Below, piece by piece: positions 13,893-20,135 of a stretch of DNA of 27,111 nt. How positions within the stretch are numbered: the first letter of the stretch is position 1; each line of letters opens with the position of its first letter. The notes beneath the pieces are model-generated. The model did not search any database. It was not told where the DNA came from and saw only the letters and a program-made list of their open reading frames with translations. This stretch comes from Verrucomicrobia subdivision 6 bacterium (GTDB lineage Bacteria > Verrucomicrobiota > Verrucomicrobiia > Methylacidiphilales > Verrucolacustridaceae). The translations under genes were made by a program, and so were the position numbers. Where the stretch lies: contig CAMBGW010000006.1 in NCBI GenBank assembly GCA_945866245.1, positions 1-27,111 on the forward strand. The letters run 5' to 3'.

Positions 13893-14761
13893 GCGGAGGG
13901 AAGTTTGGGTTCGTTTCCTGTCAGGAGACGGCAAGCTTGGCGATAGCGGTCGAGAGTTCCTTGAATGACTTGAGGAGGAAGAGAGGGACCGGGGGGTTGG
14001 CGGTTCCAATCTTTGAGGCTGGATAGGTAGTCGCGAACGAACTGCTTATCGAAACTGGATGGGGAGCGACCCGGGTGCCAATCGTCGGCTGGCCAGAAGC
14101 GGCTGCTGTCTGGAGTGAGCAGTTCGTCGATCAGAAGTATGTTTCCTTTTTCGTCCGCACCAAATTCAAACTTGGTGTCGGCCAAGATGATCCCGGCTGT
14201 TTGGGCATGTTTTTGGGCGGCGGTGTAGAGGGAGAGGCTACGATCACGAACTTGGCGAAAGATGTCGGTGCCGAGGAGCTGTTTTGCCTGAGCATCGGTG
14301 AGGGGAAGATCGTGGCCTTGTTCCGCTTTGGTGGTGGGGGTGAAAATAGGCTGAGGCAGTTTGGCTGCCTCGAGCAATCCTGGGGGAAGAGGGCGACCCC
14401 AGGCGGAGCCTTTCTTTTGGTACTCCTCCCATGCACTTCCCGCGAGGTAGCCGCGGATGACGCATTCGACGGTCAGAGGAGTTGCTGAGCGGCAACGAGT
14501 GAGGCGGCCGGCATATTTTTCGGGGGAGGGAACGTTGGCGGGGACGTCAAAGCCCAGGACATGGTGAGGGCAGGCGGTGGGGAGGGTTGCAAACCAGAAC
14601 TGGGAGATTGAGGTAAGGAGGATTCCTTTTCCGGGAATGGGGTTGGGGAGGATGACGTCGTAGGCGGAGATGCGGTCGGTCGCGACAAGCCAGATTTCGT
14701 TCTCCCAGCGATAAATATCTCGAACTTTCCCAGATCGGAGTAGATGTGGGGAGGTAGCCAT
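13889..14761 (-). CDS. purC: Phosphoribosylaminoimidazole-succinocarboxamide synthase (PurC)
   Basis: This 290-residue enzyme of purine synthesis ligates aspartate to CAIR with ATP, giving SAICAR. Family features in order are LLRSGKVRDIY (ATP-binding start), VATDRISAYDV, VECVIRGYLAGSAWEEY, FTPTTKAEQGHD, ILADTKFEFG and DELLTPDSSRFW. The length fits the single-domain bacterial and fungal form of about 290-300 residues. It is the first gene of a tight minus-strand row (purC-xer-rnc-CPBP-CAP) and its stop overlaps the xer GTG by 4 bp. Its own upstream region is the divergent segment carrying the SAM riboswitch on the other strand. No purine riboswitch is seen in front of purC. Confidence 0.95.
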   Translation of the reverse strand: MATSPHLLRSGKVRDIYRWENEIWLVATDRISAYDVILPNPIPGKGILLTSISQFWFATLPTACPHHVLGFDVPANVPSPEKYAGRLTRCRSATPLTVECVIRGYLAGSAWEEYQKKGSAWGRPLPPGLLEAAKLPQPIFTPTTKAEQGHDLPLTDAQAKQLLGTDIFRQVRDRSLSLYTAAQKHAQTAGIILADTKFEFGADEKGNILLIDELLTPDSSRFWPADDWHPGRSPSSFDKQFVRDYLSSLKDWNRQPPGPSLPPQVIQGTLDRYRQACRLLTGNEPKLPSA

Positions 14762-14828
14762 ATCTGAGGATGGTAGATAAAAACCGAAAAATGGGGAGTT
14801 TTCGATTCAGATGAGGGAGGGGCCCGCC

Positions 14829-14857
14829 TTGACTATGGGCTGGGTCTGGAGAATACT
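14829..14857 (+). promoter_or_regulatory. Sigma-70-type promoter for the SAM-riboswitch operon
   Basis: TTGACT (14829-14834) and AATACT (14852-14857) are separated by 17 bp. They place the start of transcription near 14864, three bases before the riboswitch P1 stem. That fit supports both calls. Confidence 0.65.
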
Positions 14858-14866
14858 TTCGATGCG

Positions 14867-15002
14867 CTTCTTATCGAGAGCAGTGGAGGGGCTGGCCCTG
14901 TGAAACTGCGGCAACCGGATCCCATCTTCGGATGGGGTTGTTAGGGTGCCAAACCCAGTCAGGCGCTTTCCCGAAAGGGGGAGTGTCGGAAAGGATGAGA
15001 GG
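14867..15002 (+). promoter_or_regulatory. SAM-I (S-box) riboswitch controlling the thrC-like operon
   Basis: Conserved S-box landmarks appear in order. The P1 5' strand is CTTCTTATC (14867-14875), followed by GAGAG. P2 is 14880-14884 with 14905-14909 around the kink-turn and the GGAGGGGCTGGCCCTGTGAA core. Then come GGCAACC, P3 (14921-14926 with 14931-14936, TTCG loop), GGTGCCAAACCC, a P4 region, and the P1 3' strand GATGAGAGG (14994-15002). All nine P1 positions pair, two as G-U. SAM binding to such aptamers normally lowers expression of methionine and SAM supply genes. No T-tract terminator follows, and about 100 bases separate it from the thrC-like ATG, so control may act on translation; the platform is not resolved. 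Confidence 0.92.
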
Positions 15003-15104
15003 ATTGGCATTCCGCGTATGGACGCGATGTAATCCACCCATTCTTGCAGGCGAACAGACCGGCCATGACTCGGTTTGAAATCGGTAGGGAACGCAGGCAA
15101 TGAG

Positions 15105-16367
15105 ATGGCTAGAAAATTTTTCTCAAAGTTAAAGTGCCGTGAGTGTGGCCGGACCTATCCGGCGCAGGCGCTGCATGTGTGCGAATTTGACTTCGGGCCC
15201 CTCGAGGCGGACTACGATTATGAGGCGATCGGCTCTGTATTAACCCGCAAATTAATCGAGTCGCGAAGTGATTCGATGTGGCGGTACCGGGAGCTGTTGC
15301 CGATTGAGGGGGATCCGACGGTGGGAAAGCAGGTTGGTTTTACTCCTTTGGTCAAGGCGGACCGGCTGGCCAAAGCGATAGGGGTGAAGGCGTGCTATGT
15401 AAAAAATGACACAGTGAATCATCCCACCTTGAGTTTTAAAGATCGGGTGGTGGCGGTGGCTTTGTCGCGGGCACGGGAGTTGGGATTCAAGGTGGTGGCA
15501 TGCGCGTCGACGGGTAATTTAGCAAACTCGGTGGCAGCGAATGCGGCCAGTGCAGGCTTAGAAAGCTGGGTGCTGATTCCGGCGGACTTGGAGCAAAACA
15601 AGGTGCTGAACAGTATTGTTTACGGAACGAATGTGGTGGGGATTGAGGGAGCTTATGACGCGGTGAATCGTCTCTGCTCCGAAATTGCGGGAAAGTATGG
15701 GTGGGGGTTTGTGAATGTGAATTTGCGGCCGTACTATGCGGAGGGGTCGAAGACTTTCGGATACGAGATCATGGAGCAGTTGGGGTGGAGAATTCCACGC
15801 CACACCGTGGTGTGCATGGCGAGTGGTTCTTTGCTGACGAAAATTGATAAATCGTACAAAGAGTTTACCCAACTGGGGTTGGTGGGTCAGTCCGCCTTTG
15901 CCATTCATGGGGCGCAGGCGACGGGGTGCAACCCGATTTCGGCGGCTCGAAAGGGGGGAACGGATCTGATTCGACCGGTGCCCCATCCTAAGACAATTGC
16001 AAAGTCCCTGGCCATCGGCACGCCGGCGGATGGGTATTATGCGGTGAAAACGATGAGCCGGACGGGTGGATGGGCAGAGGATGCGACGGATGAGGAGATT
16101 ATTGAAGGAATCCAACTTTTGGCGGAGACGGAGGGAATCTTTGCCGAGACGGCGGGTGGGGTCACGGTAGCGTGTGCTAGGAAATTGGTGGAGACCGGAA
16201 AGATTCCGCACGATGAGGAGGTGGTGCTTTGCATTACGGGGCACGGGCTCAAGACGGTGGAGGCTTTGACGGGGCATTTAGGTGCTCCGTCGAAGATTCG
16301 GCCAAGTTTAAAAGAGTTTGATGCCTTGCTCTCGTCGGGGCTAGCCAAAGCGAGAGTCAAAGCTTAA
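15105..16367 (+). CDS. thrC: Threonine synthase-like PLP enzyme under SAM riboswitch control
   Basis: This 420-residue fold-type II PLP enzyme starts with a small zinc-ribbon-like segment (CREC at residues 11-14, HVC to Cys26). The PLP lysine motif is HPTLSFKDR (Lys112), and the core includes VVACASTGNLANSVAANAA and, near the C-terminus, EGIFAETAGGVTVACARKL and CITGHGLK. Threonine synthase turns O-phosphohomoserine into threonine. The setting is unusual: it is the first gene after a SAM-I riboswitch and is followed at 11 bp by a sulfur carrier and then a NIL protein. Low SAM would raise this enzyme, which makes sense if it makes homocysteine from O-phosphohomoserine rather than, or besides, threonine (inference). 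The ATG at 15105 is preferred over an in-frame TTG at 15075. Confidence 0.88.
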   Translation: MARKFFSKLKCRECGRTYPAQALHVCEFDFGPLEADYDYEAIGSVLTRKLIESRSDSMWRYRELLPIEGDPTVGKQVGFTPLVKADRLAKAIGVKACYVKNDTVNHPTLSFKDRVVAVALSRARELGFKVVACASTGNLANSVAANAASAGLESWVLIPADLEQNKVLNSIVYGTNVVGIEGAYDAVNRLCSEIAGKYGWGFVNVNLRPYYAEGSKTFGYEIMEQLGWRIPRHTVVCMASGSLLTKIDKSYKEFTQLGLVGQSAFAIHGAQATGCNPISAARKGGTDLIRPVPHPKTIAKSLAIGTPADGYYAVKTMSRTGGWAEDATDEEIIEGIQLLAETEGIFAETAGGVTVACARKLVETGKIPHDEEVVLCITGHGLKTVEALTGHLGAPSKIRPSLKEFDALLSSGLAKARVKA

Positions 16368-16378
16368 GATCTACCCTT

Positions 16379-16654
16379 ATGGCAATTTCCGTCAGCATTC
16401 CAACCCCGTTGCGGGCTTTGACCGGGCAGAAAGACACCGTGGAGGTGGAGGCGAAGGATGTGCAGGCCATGTTAGCCACTTTGGAAAAGTCTTTCCCGGG
16501 GATTCATGATCGTTTGGTCGATGAAAAAGGGGAGGTAAGGCGGTTTGTGAATATTTACGTCGGGGGTGAAGATATACGCTTTCTGCAAAATCAGCAGACC
16601 CCTTTAAAGTCGGGGGATGAGGTGAGCATTGTTCCGGCGATCGCGGGAGGGTAA
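16379..16654 (+). CDS. MoaD/ThiS-family ubiquitin-like sulfur carrier
   Basis: This 91-residue beta-grasp protein ends in AIAGG. The C-terminal Gly-Gly is where an E1-like enzyme would adenylate the protein and load sulfur as a thiocarboxylate. The pattern VSIPTPLRALTGQKDTVEVEA, FVNIYVGGEDIRFL and LKSGDEVSIVPAIAGG is closest to the CysO-like MoaD group, proteins that feed sulfur to PLP enzymes in cysteine synthesis. GG is at the very end, so no protease is needed to expose it. It lies between the thrC-like enzyme (11 bp) and the NIL gene (4 bp), which points to sulfur delivery for an amino acid rather than molybdopterin or thiamine. No other molybdopterin or thiamine genes are present. An activating MoeB/ThiF protein is not in the window. 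Confidence 0.88.
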   Translation: MAISVSIPTPLRALTGQKDTVEVEAKDVQAMLATLEKSFPGIHDRLVDEKGEVRRFVNIYVGGEDIRFLQNQQTPLKSGDEVSIVPAIAGG

Positions 16655-16658
16655 GGCA

Positions 16659-16913
16659 ATGGCCGAGAAAAAAACCAGCATTCGGTACTGGCTGACTTTT
16701 GCGCCAGAGATTGGCAAGAAGCCATTGCTCTATCTGATGAGCAAGAAGTTTGATGTAGAGTTTAATGTGCGATCGGCCACAGCGGATCGGGATGTTTTCG
16801 TCATGGCGTTAGAGTTCACCAGCACGCACGAAAAGATCGAAGAGGTGATCCACTGGTTTAAAAAGCAAGGGGTTCAGGTCGAGCCGGTCGAGATCAATAC
16901 CATCGAGGGGTAG
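16659..16913 (+). CDS. NIL-domain protein
   Basis: This 84-residue protein is a single ferredoxin-fold NIL domain: TSIRYWLTFAPEIGKKPLLYLM, FDVEFNVRSATADRD, VFVMALEF and a terminal VEPVEI. NIL domains are known from the C-terminus of the methionine transporter ATPase MetN, where they bind methionine and inhibit transport. They also occur with the COG1900 proteins that make homocysteine from aspartate semialdehyde in anaerobes. Both links concern methionine. The gene starts 4 bp after the carrier gene behind a strong GGGAGGGTAAGG. An upstream in-frame start at 16629 would overlap the carrier and is not needed. Here it might sense methionine or help pass sulfur; the role is inferred from neighbours and the SAM riboswitch. 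Confidence 0.85.
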   Translation: MAEKKTSIRYWLTFAPEIGKKPLLYLMSKKFDVEFNVRSATADRDVFVMALEFTSTHEKIEEVIHWFKKQGVQVEPVEINTIEG

Positions 16914-16921
16914 GCGGTGTC

Positions 16922-17788
16922 ATGAAGGTCCTGATCCTTGGGGCCGGAGGATTGACGGGACGATACTTGGTGCGTGAGTACAAACGCAGGGGAATGGAGG
17001 CGGTGGCGTACACGAAGCAGGAGTTGGATATTTCAAAGGCGGATATTGCGCGAGATACCTTGGCGAAGGAGAAGCCTGAGCTCGTAATTAATTCGGCCTC
17101 GTTAACCAGCCTAGAGATTTGCGAGGGGAATCCTGTTTTGAGCCGTAAGGTGAACTGCGAGGCGCCGGAGGAGTGGGCCAAGGAGTGTGGTCGAGACGGG
17201 ACACGATTTGTCCATTTGAGTACGGACTATATTTTTGACGGAAAGAAAAGTGCTGCCTACTTGCCAGGAGATCTGGCCTCTCCTCTTTCGAGATATGGCA
17301 AAGATAAGGCCGAGGGTGAAAAGAGAGTGCTCCGGGCGAATCCCCACGCCCTGATTGTGCGGTTGGCATGGGTTTTTGGTCATGGGGGAAAAACATTTAT
17401 GAGCCAGTTACCAGGGATCTTGGCGGAGAAGAAGGTGGTCGAACTAGCGGGTGGAAGAACGGGTTCGTGTACCTATGCGGGGGAGGCGTCACGAATCATA
17501 TTCGATCTGGCGGAAAAAAGGGCGGAGGGAATCTTTCACGGAGTTCAAGCAGGGCAAACGACATGGAAACAGTTTGCCGAGAAAGCCGTCGAACTGATGA
17601 AGGCTGGGGGGCGGAGGGTGGCTTGCGAGGAGGTGCGCGAGTTGCCCCTAGACAAGATTCCTGGCCTTCAAGTCCCTCGGCCCGCGTTTTCCCCTTTGGA
17701 TATTTCGGAAACAGAGAAGGTTTTGGGTCGAAAAATTCCCCCATGGGAAAAGGGATTGGCGGAATATTTAAAGGAGATTGGGTGGTAA
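16922..17788 (+). CDS. RmlD/MAT2B-like NAD(P)-dependent sugar-nucleotide reductase
   Basis: This 288-residue extended short-chain dehydrogenase has the Rossmann motif GAGGLTGR at residues 7-14, the RmlD hallmark STDYIFDGK, the catalytic Tyr/Lys pair in SRYGKDKAEGE, and RLAWVFG. RmlD reduces dTDP-4-dehydrorhamnose in rhamnose synthesis. No rmlA, rmlB or rmlC neighbours are present, so that job is not supported by context. The same family contains MAT2B, the regulatory subunit of eukaryotic methionine adenosyltransferase. Its presence 8 bp after the NIL gene, in a SAM-riboswitch transcript, makes that parallel worth noting but proves nothing. A strong GAGGGGTAGG precedes the ATG. Confidence 0.8.
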   Translation: MKVLILGAGGLTGRYLVREYKRRGMEAVAYTKQELDISKADIARDTLAKEKPELVINSASLTSLEICEGNPVLSRKVNCEAPEEWAKECGRDGTRFVHLSTDYIFDGKKSAAYLPGDLASPLSRYGKDKAEGEKRVLRANPHALIVRLAWVFGHGGKTFMSQLPGILAEKKVVELAGGRTGSCTYAGEASRIIFDLAEKRAEGIFHGVQAGQTTWKQFAEKAVELMKAGGRRVACEEVRELPLDKIPGLQVPRPAFSPLDISETEKVLGRKIPPWEKGLAEYLKEIGW

Positions 17789-17831
17789 GTCGTGGGTTGT
17801 AAAAAGGCTTTCTCTTGGGCAGGGTTCTGTG

Positions 17832-18743
17832 ATGTCTGAAGCAATTTCGCTCCTAGTGATGGCGGCGGGTATGGGCAGCCGATATGGTGGATTGAAGCAG
17901 TTGGATCCCGTGGGGCCGGCGGGAGAGGTTTTGTTGGATTATGCGGTATACGATGCGAAGCAGGCAGGAATTTCTCGGGTGGTGTTTTTAATTCGAAAAG
18001 ATTTAGAGGCGGATTTTCGAAAAGTGATTGGTAAGAGGTATGAGGGCAAATTGGAGGTGGATTATGCGTTTCAGGAGTTGCACGATTTGCCCCAGGGCTT
18101 CTCGGTTCCCGAAGGGAGAAAGAAGCCTTGGGGGACGGGTCAGGCGATTTTAGCGGCGAGAAAGGCAATTCGCGGGCCGTTTGTTGCGATTAACGCGGAT
18201 GATTTTTACGGGAGAGAGTCCTATCAGCTCCTGCACAAGCATCTCTTGTTACCTGGGGGAGAGGGAAGCGGAGAGTTTGCCATGGCGGGATTTCGGCTGG
18301 ATCAGACGTTATCGGATCACGGAACGGTGACTCGGGGAGTGTGTGTTAGGGATGGAAAAAACTTTCTGGTAGGGGTGGAGGAGTATTTTGAGCTGAAAAA
18401 GGATGGAGATAAGGTGAGTGGAAAGTCGGCGCAGGGAGTCCGAGGAGAATTTAAGGGGGATGCGCCCGTCTCGATGAACTGCTGGGGGTTTCAGCCTTCG
18501 ATCTTTACTTTGCTTCAGGAGGGTTTTGCGAATTTCCTGCAAAAGGAGGGGGGATCTGACAAGTCGGAGTATTTAATTCCGAATGCGGTGGGTGGCTGGA
18601 TTACGCAGGGGAGGGCGAAAGTGAAAGTTCTGCCAACCGCGGCAAAGTGGGCGGGCATGACCTACCCCGAGGACAAGCAGCTGGTGGCTGCGTATCTACG
18701 TGGCTTGGTAGGCCAAGGGGTTTATCCGGATCCTTTATTTTGA
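17832..18743 (+). CDS. Sugar-phosphate nucleotidyltransferase-like protein
   Basis: This 303-residue protein has a GT-A nucleotidyltransferase fold. The nucleotide loop is MAAGMGSRYGGLKQLDPVG near the N-terminus, PWGTGQAILAARKAI follows, and the metal-binding aspartates sit in AINADDFYG. This type transfers a nucleotide to a sugar phosphate or similar acceptor, but the exact sugar cannot be read. It follows the RmlD-like gene by 43 bp and precedes the MsrBA gene by 24 bp, all on one strand, so it may share the riboswitch transcript. The frame extends to 17778. The ATG at 17832 matches the start of the conserved core and avoids overlap with the upstream stop. Confidence 0.78.
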   Translation: MSEAISLLVMAAGMGSRYGGLKQLDPVGPAGEVLLDYAVYDAKQAGISRVVFLIRKDLEADFRKVIGKRYEGKLEVDYAFQELHDLPQGFSVPEGRKKPWGTGQAILAARKAIRGPFVAINADDFYGRESYQLLHKHLLLPGGEGSGEFAMAGFRLDQTLSDHGTVTRGVCVRDGKNFLVGVEEYFELKKDGDKVSGKSAQGVRGEFKGDAPVSMNCWGFQPSIFTLLQEGFANFLQKEGGSDKSEYLIPNAVGGWITQGRAKVKVLPTAAKWAGMTYPEDKQLVAAYLRGLVGQGVYPDPLF

Positions 18744-18767
18744 GGATTGCGGGTGTAGGTTGGAGAA

Positions 18768-19820
18768 ATGATGCGGCATAGGCAGTTTTGGATGGGGATG
18801 GGATTGATTGTCGGGCTGGCGGGATGGTGGTTTTCGGGGCAAGTTGGTGCGATGAGCGAAAAGAAAGATATGAAAAAAGGCGGAGTGGTTCAGGTGCGTT
18901 TGATGACGCAGGACGGGAAAGCGGGACCTGTGAGGGAAGTGCCGCAAGTGGTGCGTTCGGACAAAGAGTGGGCGGTTCGACTGACGGTGGAGCAGTTTCG
19001 CATTGGGAGAACGGCGGGAACGGAGCGGGCTTTTTGTGGGGCATTCCATGATCACCACGCGAAGGGCGTTTATTTTTGTGCGGGTTGTGGTCTCCCCTTG
19101 TTCCGCGCGGGAGACAAATTTGATTCGGGTACAGGGTGGCCAAGCTTTTTTCAACCGTTTGCCGAAGAAAACATTGGGGAGGAGACGGACCAGGCTCTGG
19201 GAATGAGTCGGACAGAGGTCCACTGCAATCGCTGTCAGATGCATCTGGGGCATGTTTTTCCCGATGGACCGAAGCCGACAGGGCTGAGGTACTGCATCAA
19301 CTCCGCCGTATTGAATTTTCAGGAGGAGGGAGTGGTTCCAGAGGTAGCGACAATCGATCTGGGGGCAGGATGTTTTTGGGGGGTGGAGGAGGTCTTTGCC
19401 AAGTTTCCAGGGACGAAATCAACGGAGGTGGGGTACGAGGGTGGGGTGACAAAAAACCCAACGTATCGCGATGTGTGCGGACATGGCACAGGACATGCGG
19501 AGGTCTTGCGGTTGGTCTACGAAACAAAAAAAACGGATGCAGGGAAAGTAGCGGAATATTTTTTCAAAATTCACGACCCGACAACCCTGAATCGGCAGGG
19601 GCCGGATGTCGGAGACCAGTATCGGTCGGCGATCTATTTCACACGGCCCGAGCAGGAGAGTGCGGTGAGAGAGGTGATCGAGAGACTGACGAAGGAGAAA
19701 AAGTTTTCGCGGGCGATCGTGACGCAGGTGGATTTAGCGAGTCCTTACACTCGAGCGGAGGAGTACCATCAAAAATATTTTGAAAAGAACGGGGGCGGAG
19801 GTTGCCATATTCCGCAGTAA
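18768..19820 (+). CDS. Exported bifunctional methionine sulfoxide reductase, MsrB-MsrA fusion
   Basis: The protein has 350 residues: an N-terminal hydrophobic signal or anchor (about 7-28), an MsrB domain (about 60-187), and an MsrA domain (about 195-345). MsrB zinc cysteines are in CAGC and CNRC, and its catalytic Cys is in RYCINSAVL. The MsrA catalytic motif is GAGCFWGVEEVF, with GHAEV and GDQYRS also conserved. MsrA reduces S- and MsrB reduces R-methionine sulfoxide, so the fusion repairs both. The signal suggests periplasmic repair of oxidised envelope proteins; a redox partner is not seen here. GGAG precedes the tandem ATGs. It is the last gene before the nrd control region and fits the methionine theme of the operon. 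Confidence 0.92.
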   Translation: MMRHRQFWMGMGLIVGLAGWWFSGQVGAMSEKKDMKKGGVVQVRLMTQDGKAGPVREVPQVVRSDKEWAVRLTVEQFRIGRTAGTERAFCGAFHDHHAKGVYFCAGCGLPLFRAGDKFDSGTGWPSFFQPFAEENIGEETDQALGMSRTEVHCNRCQMHLGHVFPDGPKPTGLRYCINSAVLNFQEEGVVPEVATIDLGAGCFWGVEEVFAKFPGTKSTEVGYEGGVTKNPTYRDVCGHGTGHAEVLRLVYETKKTDAGKVAEYFFKIHDPTTLNRQGPDVGDQYRSAIYFTRPEQESAVREVIERLTKEKKFSRAIVTQVDLASPYTRAEEYHQKYFEKNGGGGCHIPQ

Positions 19821-19883
19821 GAAAGTGTTGCGCGGCGGAAAATCTTTCAATTTGTGAATAAGTTCGTTTTTTGAGGCGGCTAC

Positions 19884-19897
19884 TTTGCCTAGGCAAA
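19884..19897. promoter_or_regulatory. 14-bp palindrome with an extra half-site upstream of nrdB
   Basis: TTTGCCTAGGCAAA is a perfect 14-bp palindrome. Its half TTTGCCT occurs again at 19907-19913. A perfect TATAAT lies downstream at 19939-19944, without an obvious -35. The arrangement looks like an operator with a third half-site. Confidence 0.45.
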
Positions 19898-19960
19898 CCC
19901 GACCTATTTGCCTTTATTTTAGGTATATACGCACAAAATATAATTTTTTTACAAAGTCTA

Positions 19961-19990
19961 TTGACACGTAAAATTCTTACACTACATCTA
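19961..19990 (+). promoter_or_regulatory. Candidate nrd promoter
   Basis: A perfect -35 TTGACA lies at 19961-19966. The -10 at normal spacing (19984-19990, CTACAT/TACATC) is poor but coincides with the NrdR-like box, the arrangement expected if NrdR blocks polymerase. The alternative TATAAT at 19939-19944 could belong to a second promoter. Confidence 0.4.
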
Positions 19991-19996
19991 GTCACC
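19981..19996. promoter_or_regulatory. NrdR-box-like site 1
   Basis: ACACTACATCTAGTCA closely follows the NrdR consensus (ACACTATATATAGTGT). It sits upstream of ribonucleotide reductase genes, where NrdR represses transcription when dATP is high. Confidence 0.7.
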
Positions 19997-20011
19997 TTGA
20001 ACACATTCAAC

Positions 20012-20028
20012 ACAACTCAAAGGTGTTG
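20012..20028. promoter_or_regulatory. NrdR-box-like site 2 (degenerate)
   Basis: ACAC and GTGT arms bracket a nine-base centre, one base longer than usual. It begins 15 bp after site 1. NrdR boxes normally come in pairs with a gap of about 15-16 bp, so the phase supports it. Confidence 0.5.
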
Positions 20029-20042
20029 CGGGCTAAACAGGG

Positions 20043-20066
20043 TATTTACGTATATTAGCGTAAATA
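20043..20066. promoter_or_regulatory. Inverted repeat TATTTACG-N8-CGTAAATA in the nrdB leader
   Basis: Perfect 8-bp arms around an 8-bp centre end 69 bp before the nrdB start. It may be an operator or an mRNA hairpin; no regulator can be named. Confidence 0.45.
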
Positions 20067-20135
20067 ATACTAAAAATGGCGTTTGTGGCGGTTTTAGGCC
20101 CGACCAAAGCAGACGCTGAAAGGTGGATAGTAATT

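Noticed and set aside
13893..14009. N-terminal extension of the Xer recombinase
   Set aside because: It overlaps the end of purC by about 120 bp; the GTG at 13892 with GTGA overlap is better.
14807..15100. 97-residue minus-strand frame between purC and thrC
   Set aside because: It needs a TTG start, has no family resemblance and lies across the SAM riboswitch on the opposite strand.
15558..16277. 239-residue minus-strand frame
   Set aside because: It is antisense to the thrC-like gene; Arg/His/Pro-rich sequence typical of shadow frames.
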